DNA of 20,574 nt from Pseudomonadota bacterium (GTDB lineage Bacteria; Desulfobacterota; Desulfovibrionia; Desulfovibrionales; Desulfovibrionaceae), in contig JAEZEM010000159.1 in assembly GCA_023417745.1 (NCBI GenBank), positions 1 through 20,574 on the forward strand, read 5' to 3'. The position numbers and the translations under genes were made by a program. The notes under the pieces were generated by a model. The model was not told where the DNA came from. It saw nothing but the letters and a program-made list of their open reading frames with translations, and ran no database searches. Shown here in pieces: positions 1-7,365 of the stretch (within the stretch, counting starts at the first letter, position 1; every line of letters starts with the position of its first letter).

Positions 1-542
1 CCCTCGGTCTTGAGCACCAGCCAGGCGGCGGCGAACATGGGATAGAGGCAAAGCAGCGTCACGGCCACCAAAATGGGGAACGGGGCCAACCAGTCCAGGG
101 GGCCGCCCAGGTAGCGCAGGCCGTCAAAGGGCATGCCCTGGAGGATGGCTCCCAGGAGCAGGCCGTGGGCCACGGTGACGGCCACGCTGCCCCAGCCGAA
201 GACCTGGGTCCAGAACTGGGGATTGTCGGTTTCCGGGCGGTACTCGATGCCCATGCCCCGGGCCATGAGCGCAAAAAGCAGAAAGCCCGCCGGCAGATAG
301 AGCGCGGCCAGCACCGTGCCGTAGACCAGGGGAAACGCGCCAAAAAGCACGCCGCCGAGCATGACCAGCCAGGTCTGGTTGGCGTGCCACACGCCTTCCA
401 CGGTCTCGATCATCACCCCCCGGCGGGGTTCATTTTTCTCCACCAGACACAGGATGCCGACCCCGAGGTCGAAGCCGTCGGTGAAGACGTAGAGCCACAG
501 GAGCAAGGCCAGTATCCAGTACCAGACGTCGGCGAGGGTCAC
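1..542 (-). CDS. cydB: Cytochrome bd quinol oxidase subunit II (C-terminus beyond window)
   Basis: Subunit II of the bd-type quinol:O2 oxidoreductase, an inner-membrane partner of CydA. The N-terminal part is visible: a first membrane helix, then VFTDGFDLGVG, the family signature, then WHANQTWLVMLGGVLFGAFPLVYG and the loop ending LQGMPF, all in the order seen in E. coli CydB. An ATG at 554 is in frame, but it overlaps a GGAGG at 552-548 that sits 5 bases before a GTG at 542. No other Shine-Dalgarno precedes the ATG, so I take the GTG as the start (protein begins (M)TLADVWYW). It lies downstream of cydA with a gap of about 120 bases and is probably cotranscribed. The reading frame runs off position 1. 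Family assignment is secure; the start is an inference. Confidence 0.95.
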   Translation of the reverse strand, partial: MTLADVWYWILALLLWLYVFTDGFDLGVGILCLVEKNEPRRGVMIETVEGVWHANQTWLVMLGGVLFGAFPLVYGTVLAALYLPAGFLLFALMARGMGIEYRPETDNPQFWTQVFGWGSVAVTVAHGLLLGAILQGMPFDGLRYLGGPLDWLAPFPILVAVTLLCLYPMFAAAWLVLKTE

Positions 543-662
543 GGGTGCCTCCATCGGCGCGGACGGCGCGGTTTACGGTCGCATGGGCGGCAAGGGCCGC
601 AGTTGAAATTGGCGTTCGCCAAAAGCCATGGTCTTTCCAGAAAAATGCTGTCGAACGCGACA

Positions 663-2048
663 CTAGCCGGCCGCCGGCCTGGGCCGGTGGGCCGGGGGCG
701 GCAGTTCGTCCAGGTCCGGTCCCCGGCGCAGCCGCTTGCCCATGAAATGGAGGAAAAGCCCGAAAAGCAGCGTGTAGGCGATACAAAAGCCGGCCAACGA
801 CAGCCCCACCTCGCCGGCCGACAGGGCCGAATGACCGTTTTCGGTGCGGATCAGCCCATAGGCCAGCCAGGGCTGGCGGCCGACTTCCCGGGTGACCCAG
901 CCCATGATGACGGCCACGTAGGCCCCGGGAGCCAACAGCGCCCAGGACATGAAAAGCAGCCGGTTTCCCCCGGCCCGCTCCACGGTGAGCCGGCCCCGAC
1001 GCCACAGGAAGATCGTCCAGGCCATGACCGCGACCATGGCCGTGCCCACGCCGACCATCAGCCGGAAGGAATAAAACGGCAGCACGATGGGCGGCCGGTC
1101 CTGCTTGGGGAAATCCTTGAGCCCGGGCACCTTGCCGGTGGGGTCGTGGGTAATAAGCAGGCTAAGGACATCGGGAATGGAAATGGCGAACACGTTGCGC
1201 TCGGCCTCGGGATCGGGCCAGGCAATGACGTGCCAGGCCGCGCCGGCGCCGGGCTGGTTGGTGTTCCAGTGGGATTCGATGGCCGCCACCTTGGCCGGCT
1301 GGATGCGGCCGATCTCCTGGCCGTTTAAGTCCCCGACCAGGGCTTGCAGCGGCGCGAGCACCACGGCGGCCAGGGCCGCGAACTTGAAGGTGCGCAGGAA
1401 AAAGGCGGTATCCCGGCCCAAGAGGACGTAGACGCCCGAGACCGCGCCCACGACAAAGGCCGTCAGCTCCAGGCAGGCCAGGTACATGTGGGAAAAGGCC
1501 AGCGGCAGGTCCGGGGAGAAGATGGCGGCCAGATAATCGGTGACCACGAACACGCCGTTTTCGATATGGCCCCCGGACGGGGTCTGCATCCAGGAGTTGG
1601 CCACGAGAATCCAGAAGGCGGACAGCGAAGCGGCGAAGCAGACCATGATGGTGGCGAAAAAGTGCATCCTGGGGCCGACGCGCTTCCAGCCAAAAAGCAT
1701 GATGTAGAGGAAGGCCGACTCCAGCATGAAGGCCATGGTGCCCTCGAAGCCCAGCACCTGGCCGAAGAAATTGCCGACCGTGGCGGAAAACGGCCCCCAG
1801 TTGGTCCCGAACTGGAATTCCAGCGGAATGCCCGAGACCACGCCCACGGCGAAGTTGATGGCGAAAAGCCCGGACCAGAACCGGAAGTGGCGGTAATAGG
1901 CCAGATCGCCGGTCCTCAGCCACAGCCCTTCCAGCACGACGAGGAAGACGGCCAGGCCGATGGTGAGCGGCGGGAACAGGATATGGAAAGCGGTGGTCAG
2001 GGCGAACTGCACCCGCGAGAGCATAAGCGCGTCGGCGAGAAAATCCAT
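663..2048 (-). CDS. cydA: Cytochrome bd quinol oxidase subunit I
   Basis: Haem-bearing subunit of the bd oxidase, which oxidises menaquinol and reduces O2 to water at the cytoplasmic membrane. In a sulfate-reducer-like host it would serve O2 protection. At 461 residues it is shorter than E. coli CydA (about 520), because the Q-loop is of the short type. Visible landmarks: His22 (b595 ligand equivalent) in FHILFPPLTIG; Glu102 and Glu110 in FEGTMAFMLES; His187 in AFSHMYLA (b558 ligand); Lys253 and Glu258 in the quinol-binding loop QPAKVAAIE; Arg329 and Met331 in YSFRLMVG (b558 ligand Met); and Glu388 with GRQPW at 390-394. GGGAG lies 5 bases before the ATG. A 25-base perfect palindrome lies just upstream. 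All key residues are present, so it should be functional. Confidence 0.97.
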   Translation of the reverse strand: MDFLADALMLSRVQFALTTAFHILFPPLTIGLAVFLVVLEGLWLRTGDLAYYRHFRFWSGLFAINFAVGVVSGIPLEFQFGTNWGPFSATVGNFFGQVLGFEGTMAFMLESAFLYIMLFGWKRVGPRMHFFATIMVCFAASLSAFWILVANSWMQTPSGGHIENGVFVVTDYLAAIFSPDLPLAFSHMYLACLELTAFVVGAVSGVYVLLGRDTAFFLRTFKFAALAAVVLAPLQALVGDLNGQEIGRIQPAKVAAIESHWNTNQPGAGAAWHVIAWPDPEAERNVFAISIPDVLSLLITHDPTGKVPGLKDFPKQDRPPIVLPFYSFRLMVGVGTAMVAVMAWTIFLWRRGRLTVERAGGNRLLFMSWALLAPGAYVAVIMGWVTREVGRQPWLAYGLIRTENGHSALSAGEVGLSLAGFCIAYTLLFGLFLHFMGKRLRRGPDLDELPPPAHRPRPAAG

Positions 2049-2079
2049 GGCGGCTCCCAGGCCCGGCCAGGGCCATCTC

Positions 2080-2104
2080 TTTAAAAATACGAAGTATTTT
2101 TAAA
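2080..2104. promoter_or_regulatory. 25-base AT-rich palindrome upstream of cydA (candidate operator or leader hairpin)
   Basis: Perfect inverted repeat TTTAAAAATAC - GAA - GTATTTTTAAA, with 11-base arms, ending 31 bases before the cydA start in otherwise GC-rich DNA. It could be a dimeric repressor operator overlapping the cydA promoter or an mRNA leader hairpin. It does not match the Rex (TTGTGAAATATTTCACAA-like) or FNR (TTGAT-N4-ATCAA) consensus. A second small hairpin (TGGCGAC/GTCGCCA, 2117-2134) lies on the methyltransferase side and may help end that transcript. Confidence 0.6.
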
Positions 2105-2173
2105 ACACTTCCCGCATGGCGACCGTCGTCGCCAGCTATCGCTCCTGTCCGTCAGCGCCCGGTCGCCCCGCCC

Positions 2174-2776
2174 TCAGGGCCGACCAGTCTTTACGGCCAC
2201 GCCCAGAATGAACAGGCACGACTCGTGGTAGCCCGGCAGCAGGGTCAGGCCTTCCCGGGCCATGACGGCACGAAATTCCGGGCCGTGGAACCGGTCTTCC
2301 CGGGGATGGGCCAGCATGACCCGGAAAAGCGGATTGGCGTAGAGCGGCGGATAGATTTCCTCGAAATAGAATGCTCCGCCCGGCCGCAGCACCCGGGCCA
2401 CTTCGGCCAGCCCCCGCCGCCAGTCGGGCAGGTGGTGGATGATGCCGAAATTGACCACCGCGTCAAAGGCTCCGTCGGCGTAGGGCAACCGTTCGGCGTC
2501 GCCCAGAACAAACAGCCGCTTGTCCCAGTCCGGCCCCTTGCGCCGCCCGGCCGCCACCTTGACCATGGCCGGGTCCACGTCCAGGCCGTGGTAGAGGGAC
2601 GGCGCAAAGCGCCTAGCGAAGATGGCCGCCCCGCCGCCGTCGCCGCAGCCGATCTCCAGGACCTTGGCCCCGGGCGGGATCGGATGGGCGGCACGAAAAA
2701 AGCTCACCTCGCGCCATTGGGCGATCTTGCGGACGAAACTGCGACAGTAGAAACGCTCGGGCCAATTGACTTCCAT
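2174..2776 (-). CDS. Class I SAM-dependent methyltransferase, substrate unknown
   Basis: A 200-residue Rossmann-fold methyltransferase of the Methyltransf_11/25 type. Motif I is VLEIGCGDGGG (39-49). The acidic residue that binds the SAM ribose is in LDVD (65-68). GDAERLPYADGAFDAVV (92-108) holds the post-II acidic pair, and RVLRPGG (128-134) is motif III. There is no signal peptide, so it is cytoplasmic. The substrate cannot be read from the sequence. It sits between ubiE and cydA on the same strand; a role in quinone or lipid methylation is possible but unsupported. GAGGGG sits 8 bases upstream of the ATG. A TTGACA at 2843-2838 (minus strand) could be a -35 box, although the matching -10 is poor. 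Confidence 0.88.
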   Translation of the reverse strand: MEVNWPERFYCRSFVRKIAQWREVSFFRAAHPIPPGAKVLEIGCGDGGGAAIFARRFAPSLYHGLDVDPAMVKVAAGRRKGPDWDKRLFVLGDAERLPYADGAFDAVVNFGIIHHLPDWRRGLAEVARVLRPGGAFYFEEIYPPLYANPLFRVMLAHPREDRFHGPEFRAVMAREGLTLLPGYHESCLFILGVAVKTGRP

Positions 2777-2862
2777 GACTTCCCCTCGGCTGCCGCTACG
2801 GGCACTGTCCCATGTTGCACCAGACAGCCGGGGGCGCTGTCAAGGAAAATCTCTATTGTCGG

Positions 2863-3552
2863 CTAGAGTTTGCGTCCGCTGAACACCCGGGCCAAGCCCT
2901 GGGTCAGGTCCGTGACCCGCCTTTCGGCAAAGCCGGCCTCGCCCATCTGGGCCAGGAAGTTCACATCGGACGGGAAGGCGTCCACGGAGTCGACCAGGTA
3001 GCTGTAGGCGTAGTCGGTGCGGGACAGGAAGTTGCCGACCGGCGGCAGGATGCGGTCGAAATAGAAGCGGTACAGCGCCTTGCCGAGCTCGAAACGCGGC
3101 ATGCCGAACTCCATGACGTGCAGCTGCCCGCCCGGGCGCAGCACCCGGTAAAATTCCCGCATGACCGCCACCCGCTCGGCGATGTTGCGGATGCCGAAAG
3201 CCATGGTCACGGCGTCCACGCAGGCGTCGACAAGGGGCACGTCGCGGCAGTCGGCCACGCCCAGGTGGTAGCCCGTGACCTTGGCCTTGGCCGCCTTGGC
3301 CCGGGCCACCTCCAGCATGGCCGGGGAGAAGTCCAGGCCGATGACGGTCAGCCCCGGCCGGCGGCGGCGGATGGCCAGGGCCACCTCGCCGGTGCCGGTG
3401 GCCGCGTCAAGGACGGTCCCCTGGCGCGGCTCGATCATGGACACGAAGCAGCGCCGCCACCAGATGTCGATGCCCAGCGACAGGGCGCTGTTTTGAAAAT
3501 CGTAGGAAAAGGCGATGTCCTCGAACATCCGTTTAACGGCGGTGTCGCGCAT
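2863..3552 (-). CDS. ubiE: Demethylmenaquinone methyltransferase UbiE/MenG
   Basis: C-methylates demethylmenaquinol with SAM, the last step of menaquinone synthesis (also a ubiquinone step in other bacteria). From the ATG at 3552 the protein is 229 residues, near the usual family size (230-250). Landmarks: MFEDIAFSYDFQNSALSLGIDIWWR (9-33), the UbiE N-terminal signature; motif I VLDAATGTGEVAL (47-59); DFSPAML (74-80); MAFGIRNIAER (117-127); RVLRPGGQLHVMEF (136-149); and YSYLVDSVDAFP (183-194). An upstream in-frame start at 3591 exists, but AAGGAG lies 6 bases before the ATG at 3552, so the shorter form is preferred. It probably supplies the quinol pool used by the CydAB oxidase encoded nearby; menaquinone rather than ubiquinone is inferred from the presumed anaerobic lineage. 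Confidence 0.93.
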   Translation of the reverse strand: MRDTAVKRMFEDIAFSYDFQNSALSLGIDIWWRRCFVSMIEPRQGTVLDAATGTGEVALAIRRRRPGLTVIGLDFSPAMLEVARAKAAKAKVTGYHLGVADCRDVPLVDACVDAVTMAFGIRNIAERVAVMREFYRVLRPGGQLHVMEFGMPRFELGKALYRFYFDRILPPVGNFLSRTDYAYSYLVDSVDAFPSDVNFLAQMGEAGFAERRVTDLTQGLARVFSGRKL

Positions 3553-3671
3553 GGCGGGCTCCTTGATCCTGAGGCTTGGCTGACAACACAACGACAGTCA
3601 GGATTTGCTCTCGACGGCTGGATCGGGTTGTTCCTTGACGTACCGACCGGGCCTGCGGACGGGACGCGCTC

Positions 3672-5054
3672 TTATTGGCCGTCCCCGGCCGGGCGGACCA
3701 GCCGCAAGGTTTGCCACGCCCCGCCCCGACAGCGCAACCACAAGACCACGGCCATGACCGCCGCGTAAAAGGCGAACACGCCCCAAAGGCCCACCACGCC
3801 GACGGAAAAGGCCGTCACCGCCAGCCAGGCCGGAGCCACCAGGGCAAAGGCCGACGTCAAGGCGGCGGCCATCATGAGATAGCGGGTGTCGCCGGCCCCG
3901 CGCAGCACGCCAAAAGCGGCGTGGATGACCACGTCGCAAAACCCGAGCACCACCACCCAGGCGAAAAGCGGCCGGCAATAGGCGAGCGCCGCGCCAAACG
4001 AGGCGTCGGCGGCGTTTGGCCGGAAAATCAGGGCCAGCTGGTCCGGGAAGCCCAGAAACACGGCAGCCATGACGGCCATGTACACGGCCATCACCCGCAC
4101 GGCGCTGCCGGCCGCCCGCACGGCCTCGGCCGGCCGGCCTGCGCCCATGGATTGGCCCACGATGACGGCCAGGCCCTGGGACAGGCCAATGAGCGGCAAA
4201 AAGGCCGGGGTGTTGGCCGACAGCACGATGCTTGTGGCCGTCAGCTCCGCCTTGCCGATGCGCCCGGCCAGGGCAATGAACACCGTGGCCGCGAACACGT
4301 CCAGAAACACCTGCGCCCCGCCCGGCATCCCCAGGCGCACCAGACGGGAAAAAAGCGGCCGGTCAAAGGCCCAGCCCGCAAACACGCCGTACAGGCGGTC
4401 GTTGCGACGGGTAAAAACCAGCAGGCCGTAGGCGCCGGCCATAACCGCCCAGGCCGTGACCGTGGCCAGGGCCGAGCCGGCCACGCCCAGGGCCGGCAGG
4501 CCCCAGTTGCCGAAAATGAGCAGGTAGTTGAGCGGAATGTTGAGGATGGCTCCGCCGATGTTGACGCACATGACCACCCGGGTCAGCCCCCGGCCGCTGA
4601 AAAAGGCGGCCAGGGCGGCTTCGAGCACCATGAACCCGGCCCCGCACATGAGCACGCGGTAGTAGGTTTCCTCCAGCGCCCGCACCTCGGCCGGATGGCC
4701 CATGACGGCGAAAATCGGCCCGGCGGCCAGGGCCAGCAGGATCAGCGGCGCAAACGACGCCAAGGCAAACCACACGCCCTGCCAGACCACCCGGCCGACC
4801 TTGCCCGTCTGGCCGGCCCCGACATGCTGGGCCACCAGCACCCCGGCGTAACCGGCCGTGCCCAGGAAAAAGGAGGTGAGCAGAAAAAAGGTGGCCCCGG
4901 CCGGCAGCGAGGCGGCCAGAGCGTCCTGGGAATACCAGCCGAGGAAGATGCGGTCGGTCAGGTGCATGGCCGTGATCGAGCCCATGCCGGCGAGCAGGGG
5001 CAAACCAATGCGCAAAACATGGGCGATGCCGCCCGGGCCATGCCAGCGTTGCAT
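3672..5054 (-). CDS. MATE family multidrug/cation antiporter
   Basis: A 460-residue polytopic inner-membrane exporter with the two-lobe, 12-helix MATE layout (NorM/DinF superfamily), driven by H+ or Na+ antiport. The first lobe opens with GLPLLAGMGSITAMHLTDRIFLGWYSQDALAA, where Asp34 matches the conserved helix-1 acid. NIGGAILNIPLNYLLIFG (about 164-181) is the typical helix-5 to helix-6 signature. The second lobe restarts near residue 235 (FSRLVRLGMPGGAQVFLDVF), and QGLAVIVGQSMGAGRPAEAVRAA (about 294-316) is a hallmark of the family. GGAG lies 7 bases before the ATG. It is divergent from the ribbon-helix-helix/ParA pair and separated from ubiE by about 120 bases. The substrate is not predictable. 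Confidence 0.93.
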   Translation of the reverse strand: MQRWHGPGGIAHVLRIGLPLLAGMGSITAMHLTDRIFLGWYSQDALAASLPAGATFFLLTSFFLGTAGYAGVLVAQHVGAGQTGKVGRVVWQGVWFALASFAPLILLALAAGPIFAVMGHPAEVRALEETYYRVLMCGAGFMVLEAALAAFFSGRGLTRVVMCVNIGGAILNIPLNYLLIFGNWGLPALGVAGSALATVTAWAVMAGAYGLLVFTRRNDRLYGVFAGWAFDRPLFSRLVRLGMPGGAQVFLDVFAATVFIALAGRIGKAELTATSIVLSANTPAFLPLIGLSQGLAVIVGQSMGAGRPAEAVRAAGSAVRVMAVYMAVMAAVFLGFPDQLALIFRPNAADASFGAALAYCRPLFAWVVVLGFCDVVIHAAFGVLRGAGDTRYLMMAAALTSAFALVAPAWLAVTAFSVGVVGLWGVFAFYAAVMAVVLWLRCRGGAWQTLRLVRPAGDGQ

Positions 5055-5138
5055 GAGACGTCTCCGCTGGTCTCCGAGGATAGGAGGCCGGGTAGTGCAG
5101 CCGAGGGGGAATCCCCGGGCTTGGCGAGGGTGCGGGTG

Positions 5139-5154
5139 TGGCAGAGTTTTTGCT
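5139..5154 (+). promoter_or_regulatory. Sigma-54 (-24/-12) promoter candidate for the RHH-ParA operon
   Basis: TGGCAGAGTTTTTGCT matches the sigma-54 consensus TGGCAC-N5-TTGCW closely: GG at 5140-5141 and GC at 5152-5153 are exactly 10 bases apart. It lies about 50 bases upstream of the ATG at 5205, so transcription would start near 5165 and give a leader of about 40 bases. Seen by eye; no enhancer site was identified. Confidence 0.6.
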
Positions 5155-5155
5155 T

Positions 5156-5186
5156 GGCGTCAAGACGCCGGCCCGACGTCCGGCGC
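5156..5186. promoter_or_regulatory. Two inverted repeats around the predicted start site (candidate operator)
   Basis: GGCGTC-AA-GACGCC (5156-5169) is directly followed by CGCCGG-N8-CCGGCG (5167-5186). Both lie between the -12 element and the Shine-Dalgarno of the ribbon-helix-helix gene. RHH partners of ParA proteins commonly bind repeats in their own promoter, so these are plausible autoregulatory or centromere-like sites. In such GC-rich DNA, chance hairpins are also common. Confidence 0.35.
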
Positions 5187-5204
5187 TAAAATGAGGAGCC
5201 GCCC

Positions 5205-5624
5205 ATGTCAGCCGCAACCCCAGCCGCCGTGGATATTCTGGACGCCCTGCTTCGGGCCGACGACGACACGCCCTACCCCGGCGAACAGGATCTGGCCCGG
5301 CTCATCCGCCGCGCCGCCGCCCCCCTGCCGCGCAGGCCGGCCGCCCCGCCGCCCTCGCCCCTGGCCGCCGTCCCGGCCCAACCAAAGCCGGCCACGCCCC
5401 GCCCCCGCAAGCGCAAGGCCACCCACTATCTGGCCCCGGAACTCGCCGACCGCCTGGACGCCGCCGCCAAGGCGCTCTCGACCCTGGCCGGCCAAGACCC
5501 GGGCCCACGCCGCCGCATCGCCAAGTCCGCCGTGGTCGAGGCCGCCCTGGCTCTGGCCCTGGCCGATTTCGAAGCCCACGCCGCCGCCTCGTCCCTGGCC
5601 GGCCGGCTGCTCCCCAGGACGTAA
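5205..5624 (+). CDS. Ribbon-helix-helix-like DNA-binding protein, probable ParA partner
   Basis: A 139-residue cytoplasmic protein I do not recognise as a named family. Residues 1-40 form an acidic/helical head. Residues 41-69 are a Pro/Ala/Arg-rich linker. Residues 70-124 (KATHYLAPELADRLDAAAKAL...RRRIAKSAVVEAALALALADFE) have the strand-helix-helix pattern of CopG/ParG-like RHH domains, including the typical IAKSAVVEAAL second helix. GAGGAG is placed 6 bases before the ATG. The ParA ATPase gene starts 15 bases after its stop, so the two form an operon, as RHH 'ParB' partners do with ParA in plasmid-type partition modules. The DNA-binding role is inferred from pattern and context. Confidence 0.75.
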   Translation: MSAATPAAVDILDALLRADDDTPYPGEQDLARLIRRAAAPLPRRPAAPPPSPLAAVPAQPKPATPRPRKRKATHYLAPELADRLDAAAKALSTLAGQDPGPRRRIAKSAVVEAALALALADFEAHAAASSLAGRLLPRT

Positions 5625-5639
5625 CTCATGGAGGCCGCC

Positions 5640-6908
5640 ATGCTCGCCATCTGCCCGTTTTGCCGCGCCAGACAGGAAATCGCCGAAGCCGAGGCAAGCT
5701 CCGGCACGACCTGTTCCAACTGCCACCGCCGCTTCGCCGTGCGCCGCAGGGAACCGGCCTTGGCCATGGCCGACGCCGGGCCATCGGTGCTGCGCATCGA
5801 ACGCCCCCATGGCCTGTTCGAGCGCCCCGGCGTAGTGGAACGCCGGCTTGCCGCCGTGCCCCGGCCGGCCCCCGCGCCCCAAGCCGCCCAGGCCGCGCCT
5901 GCGGCGGCCCTGGCCCAACCGGAAACCGACCGGCCGGACCACCGGCCGCTCCAGACGGCCCAGTCCGCCCGAGCCGCCGTCCTGGCCGCCGTTCCCGCCG
6001 TCGCTCCGACCCTGCCTGACCCCGAGGACGAGACTGCCGCGCCCATCCTGGCCGAACCCGACGCCGCCGCCGAGCAAGCTGCAGCCGCCGCGCTCTCGGC
6101 CATCAAAAGCCAGCTGGCCGCCGAGCCCGTGCCCTCGACCCTGCCCGAGCCGGGAACCGGCCGCGCCCGGCGCATCGGCGTCATGCTGAGCAAAGGGGGC
6201 GTGGGCAAGACCACCACCGCCGTCAACCTGGCCGCCGGACTGGCGACCCTTGGCAAACGCACGCTTATTATCGACGCCGACACCCAGGGCCAGTGCGCCT
6301 ACGCCCTGGGCGTCACGCCCGGCAAGGGCCTGGCCGAATACGTGGACGGCTCCATAAGCGCCGAGGACGCCCTGACCCCGGTGCGCGACAACCTCTGGCT
6401 GCTGGCCGGCGGCAAGGGGCTGGCCGGCCTCAAGCGGCTTATCAGCCGCAAGGATTTCGGCGGCGAACGCACCCTGGACGACGCCCTGTCCGGCCTTGAC
6501 GACCGCTTCGACGTCATCGTGGTGGACAGCGCCCCGGGCTGGGACGCGCTCACCGTCAACGTGCTCTTCTACGTGCGCGAGCTGCTCGTGCCCGTGGCCC
6601 TGGAAGCCATGTCGCTGCAAGGATTTTCGGAATTCTTGCGCAGCTTCGCCGCCGTATCGCGCTACCGGCCCGAGCTGGCCCTGCGCTACGTCGTGCCGAC
6701 CTTCCTCGACAAGCGCGTGCGCGGCCCGGCCGCCCTGGCCGAGGAACTGGCCGCGCTCTATCCTGATCGGATATGCCCGGCCGTGCGCTACAACGCCAAA
6801 CTGTCCGAAGCGCCGGCCGAAGGCCGCACCATCTTCGAGTTCGCCCCGCGCTCGCCCGGAGCCAAGGACTACCAAACCCTGGCCCAACGCGTCGCGGCTG
6901 ATGGATGA
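5640..6908 (+). CDS. ParA/MinD-type ATPase with N-terminal zinc ribbon
   Basis: A 422-residue protein. Residues 1-30 carry CPFC (Cys5, Cys8) and CSNC (Cys25, Cys28), a four-cysteine zinc-ribbon-like module. Residues 40-175 are a long Ala/Pro-rich linker. From about 180 it is a ParA ATPase with deviant Walker A SKGGVGKTTT (184-193, Lys185 and Lys190), Walker A' IIDADTQGQ (210-218) and Walker B IVVDSAP (293-299). ParA proteins form ATP-dependent dimers on DNA and position plasmids, chromosome origins or protein cargo. An ATG at 5628 is in frame but overlaps the GGAGG (5630-5634) serving the ATG at 5640, so the latter is chosen. The cargo is unknown; no ParB is visible, only the RHH partner. The zinc ribbon may dock a partner or DNA. 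Confidence 0.88.
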   Translation: MLAICPFCRARQEIAEAEASSGTTCSNCHRRFAVRRREPALAMADAGPSVLRIERPHGLFERPGVVERRLAAVPRPAPAPQAAQAAPAAALAQPETDRPDHRPLQTAQSARAAVLAAVPAVAPTLPDPEDETAAPILAEPDAAAEQAAAAALSAIKSQLAAEPVPSTLPEPGTGRARRIGVMLSKGGVGKTTTAVNLAAGLATLGKRTLIIDADTQGQCAYALGVTPGKGLAEYVDGSISAEDALTPVRDNLWLLAGGKGLAGLKRLISRKDFGGERTLDDALSGLDDRFDVIVVDSAPGWDALTVNVLFYVRELLVPVALEAMSLQGFSEFLRSFAAVSRYRPELALRYVVPTFLDKRVRGPAALAEELAALYPDRICPAVRYNAKLSEAPAEGRTIFEFAPRSPGAKDYQTLAQRVAADG

Positions 6909-7250
6909 ATGGGAAAGAGAACGGAGGGATACGAAAGAGGCCTCCGGCGGCTGGGGGCCTGAGGCCCCCAGACCCCCCGAATGGGAAAAGAGGAAAGGGG
7001 GTTCGATGAGGCTTGCCTCTCTGTCGGCCAGGAGGCCAAAGAGGCTTTGGAGGGGCGTGACGGGAATCACCTCCCGGACCGTACAGGAAGCTGGCGTGGC
7101 CGCTTTGGCGGGCGGCAAAGGGCGCAAGCGGGGCGAAGCCGCCTGGCCGCCAGGCCGGAAGCGGCGCTCCAGAGGGCCTCGGCAGCCTTGCGCTGCGACT
7201 GCCTCATGACGCCGCCAAACGAAAAGTTTCAAAAAAAATTGTCCCGCCCC
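6909..7250. other. Non-coding, hairpin-rich intergenic stretch
   Basis: No convincing gene. Reading frames here cross the terminator or lack family features. It holds a near-perfect palindrome CTGGGGGCCT-G-AGGCCCCCAG (6951-6971), immediately followed by a wider pair ACCCCC/GGGGGT (6972-6977 with 6997-7002). Further on is CCTGGC-C-GCCAGG inside a GCCGC/GCGGC pair (around 7138-7166). The first hairpin may end or stabilise the ParA mRNA, though no T-run follows it. The compact CCTCCGGCGGCTGGGGGCC context resembles the dispersed intergenic hairpins common in GC-rich genomes; whether it is repeated elsewhere cannot be seen here. Confidence 0.5.
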
Positions 7251-7298
7251 AAAAACGCCGGACGGCCGCGCCACAAAACGTGGAATGCGGCCGTCCGG
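7251..7298 (-). terminator. Strong rho-independent terminator after the deacetylase gene
   Basis: Perfect 12-base arms CCGGACGGCCGC (7258-7269) and GCGGCCGTCCGG (7287-7298), with a nested CCAC/GTGG stem. On the minus strand the hairpin is followed by T5 (7255-7251) and, slightly further, T8 (7238-7231). It lies about 70 bases past the stop codon of the polysaccharide deacetylase gene and closes the 10391-7366 transcript. Confidence 0.88.
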
Positions 7299-7365
7299 TT
7301 CGCTTTCTTGACGAAGGAAGTAAAAAGTATGGTTCTCTGGGGTGTTGCGCGTCCGCGGAACCAGC

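Noticed and set aside
573..629. Tiny minus-strand ORF (18 codons, MAFGERQFQLRPLPPMRP) between cydA and cydB, preceded by GGAAAG
   Set aside because: Considered as a CydX-like small subunit, but it is not hydrophobic and has no CydX features.
165..1328. 387-codon plus-strand frame over cydB/cydA
   Set aside because: Antisense to two genes with diagnostic haem-ligand and quinol-loop motifs.
3675..5189. 504-codon open frame on the plus strand across the MATE gene
   Set aside because: Shadow of the MATE gene in the opposite strand; the product is a His/Gly/Gln-rich low-complexity string.
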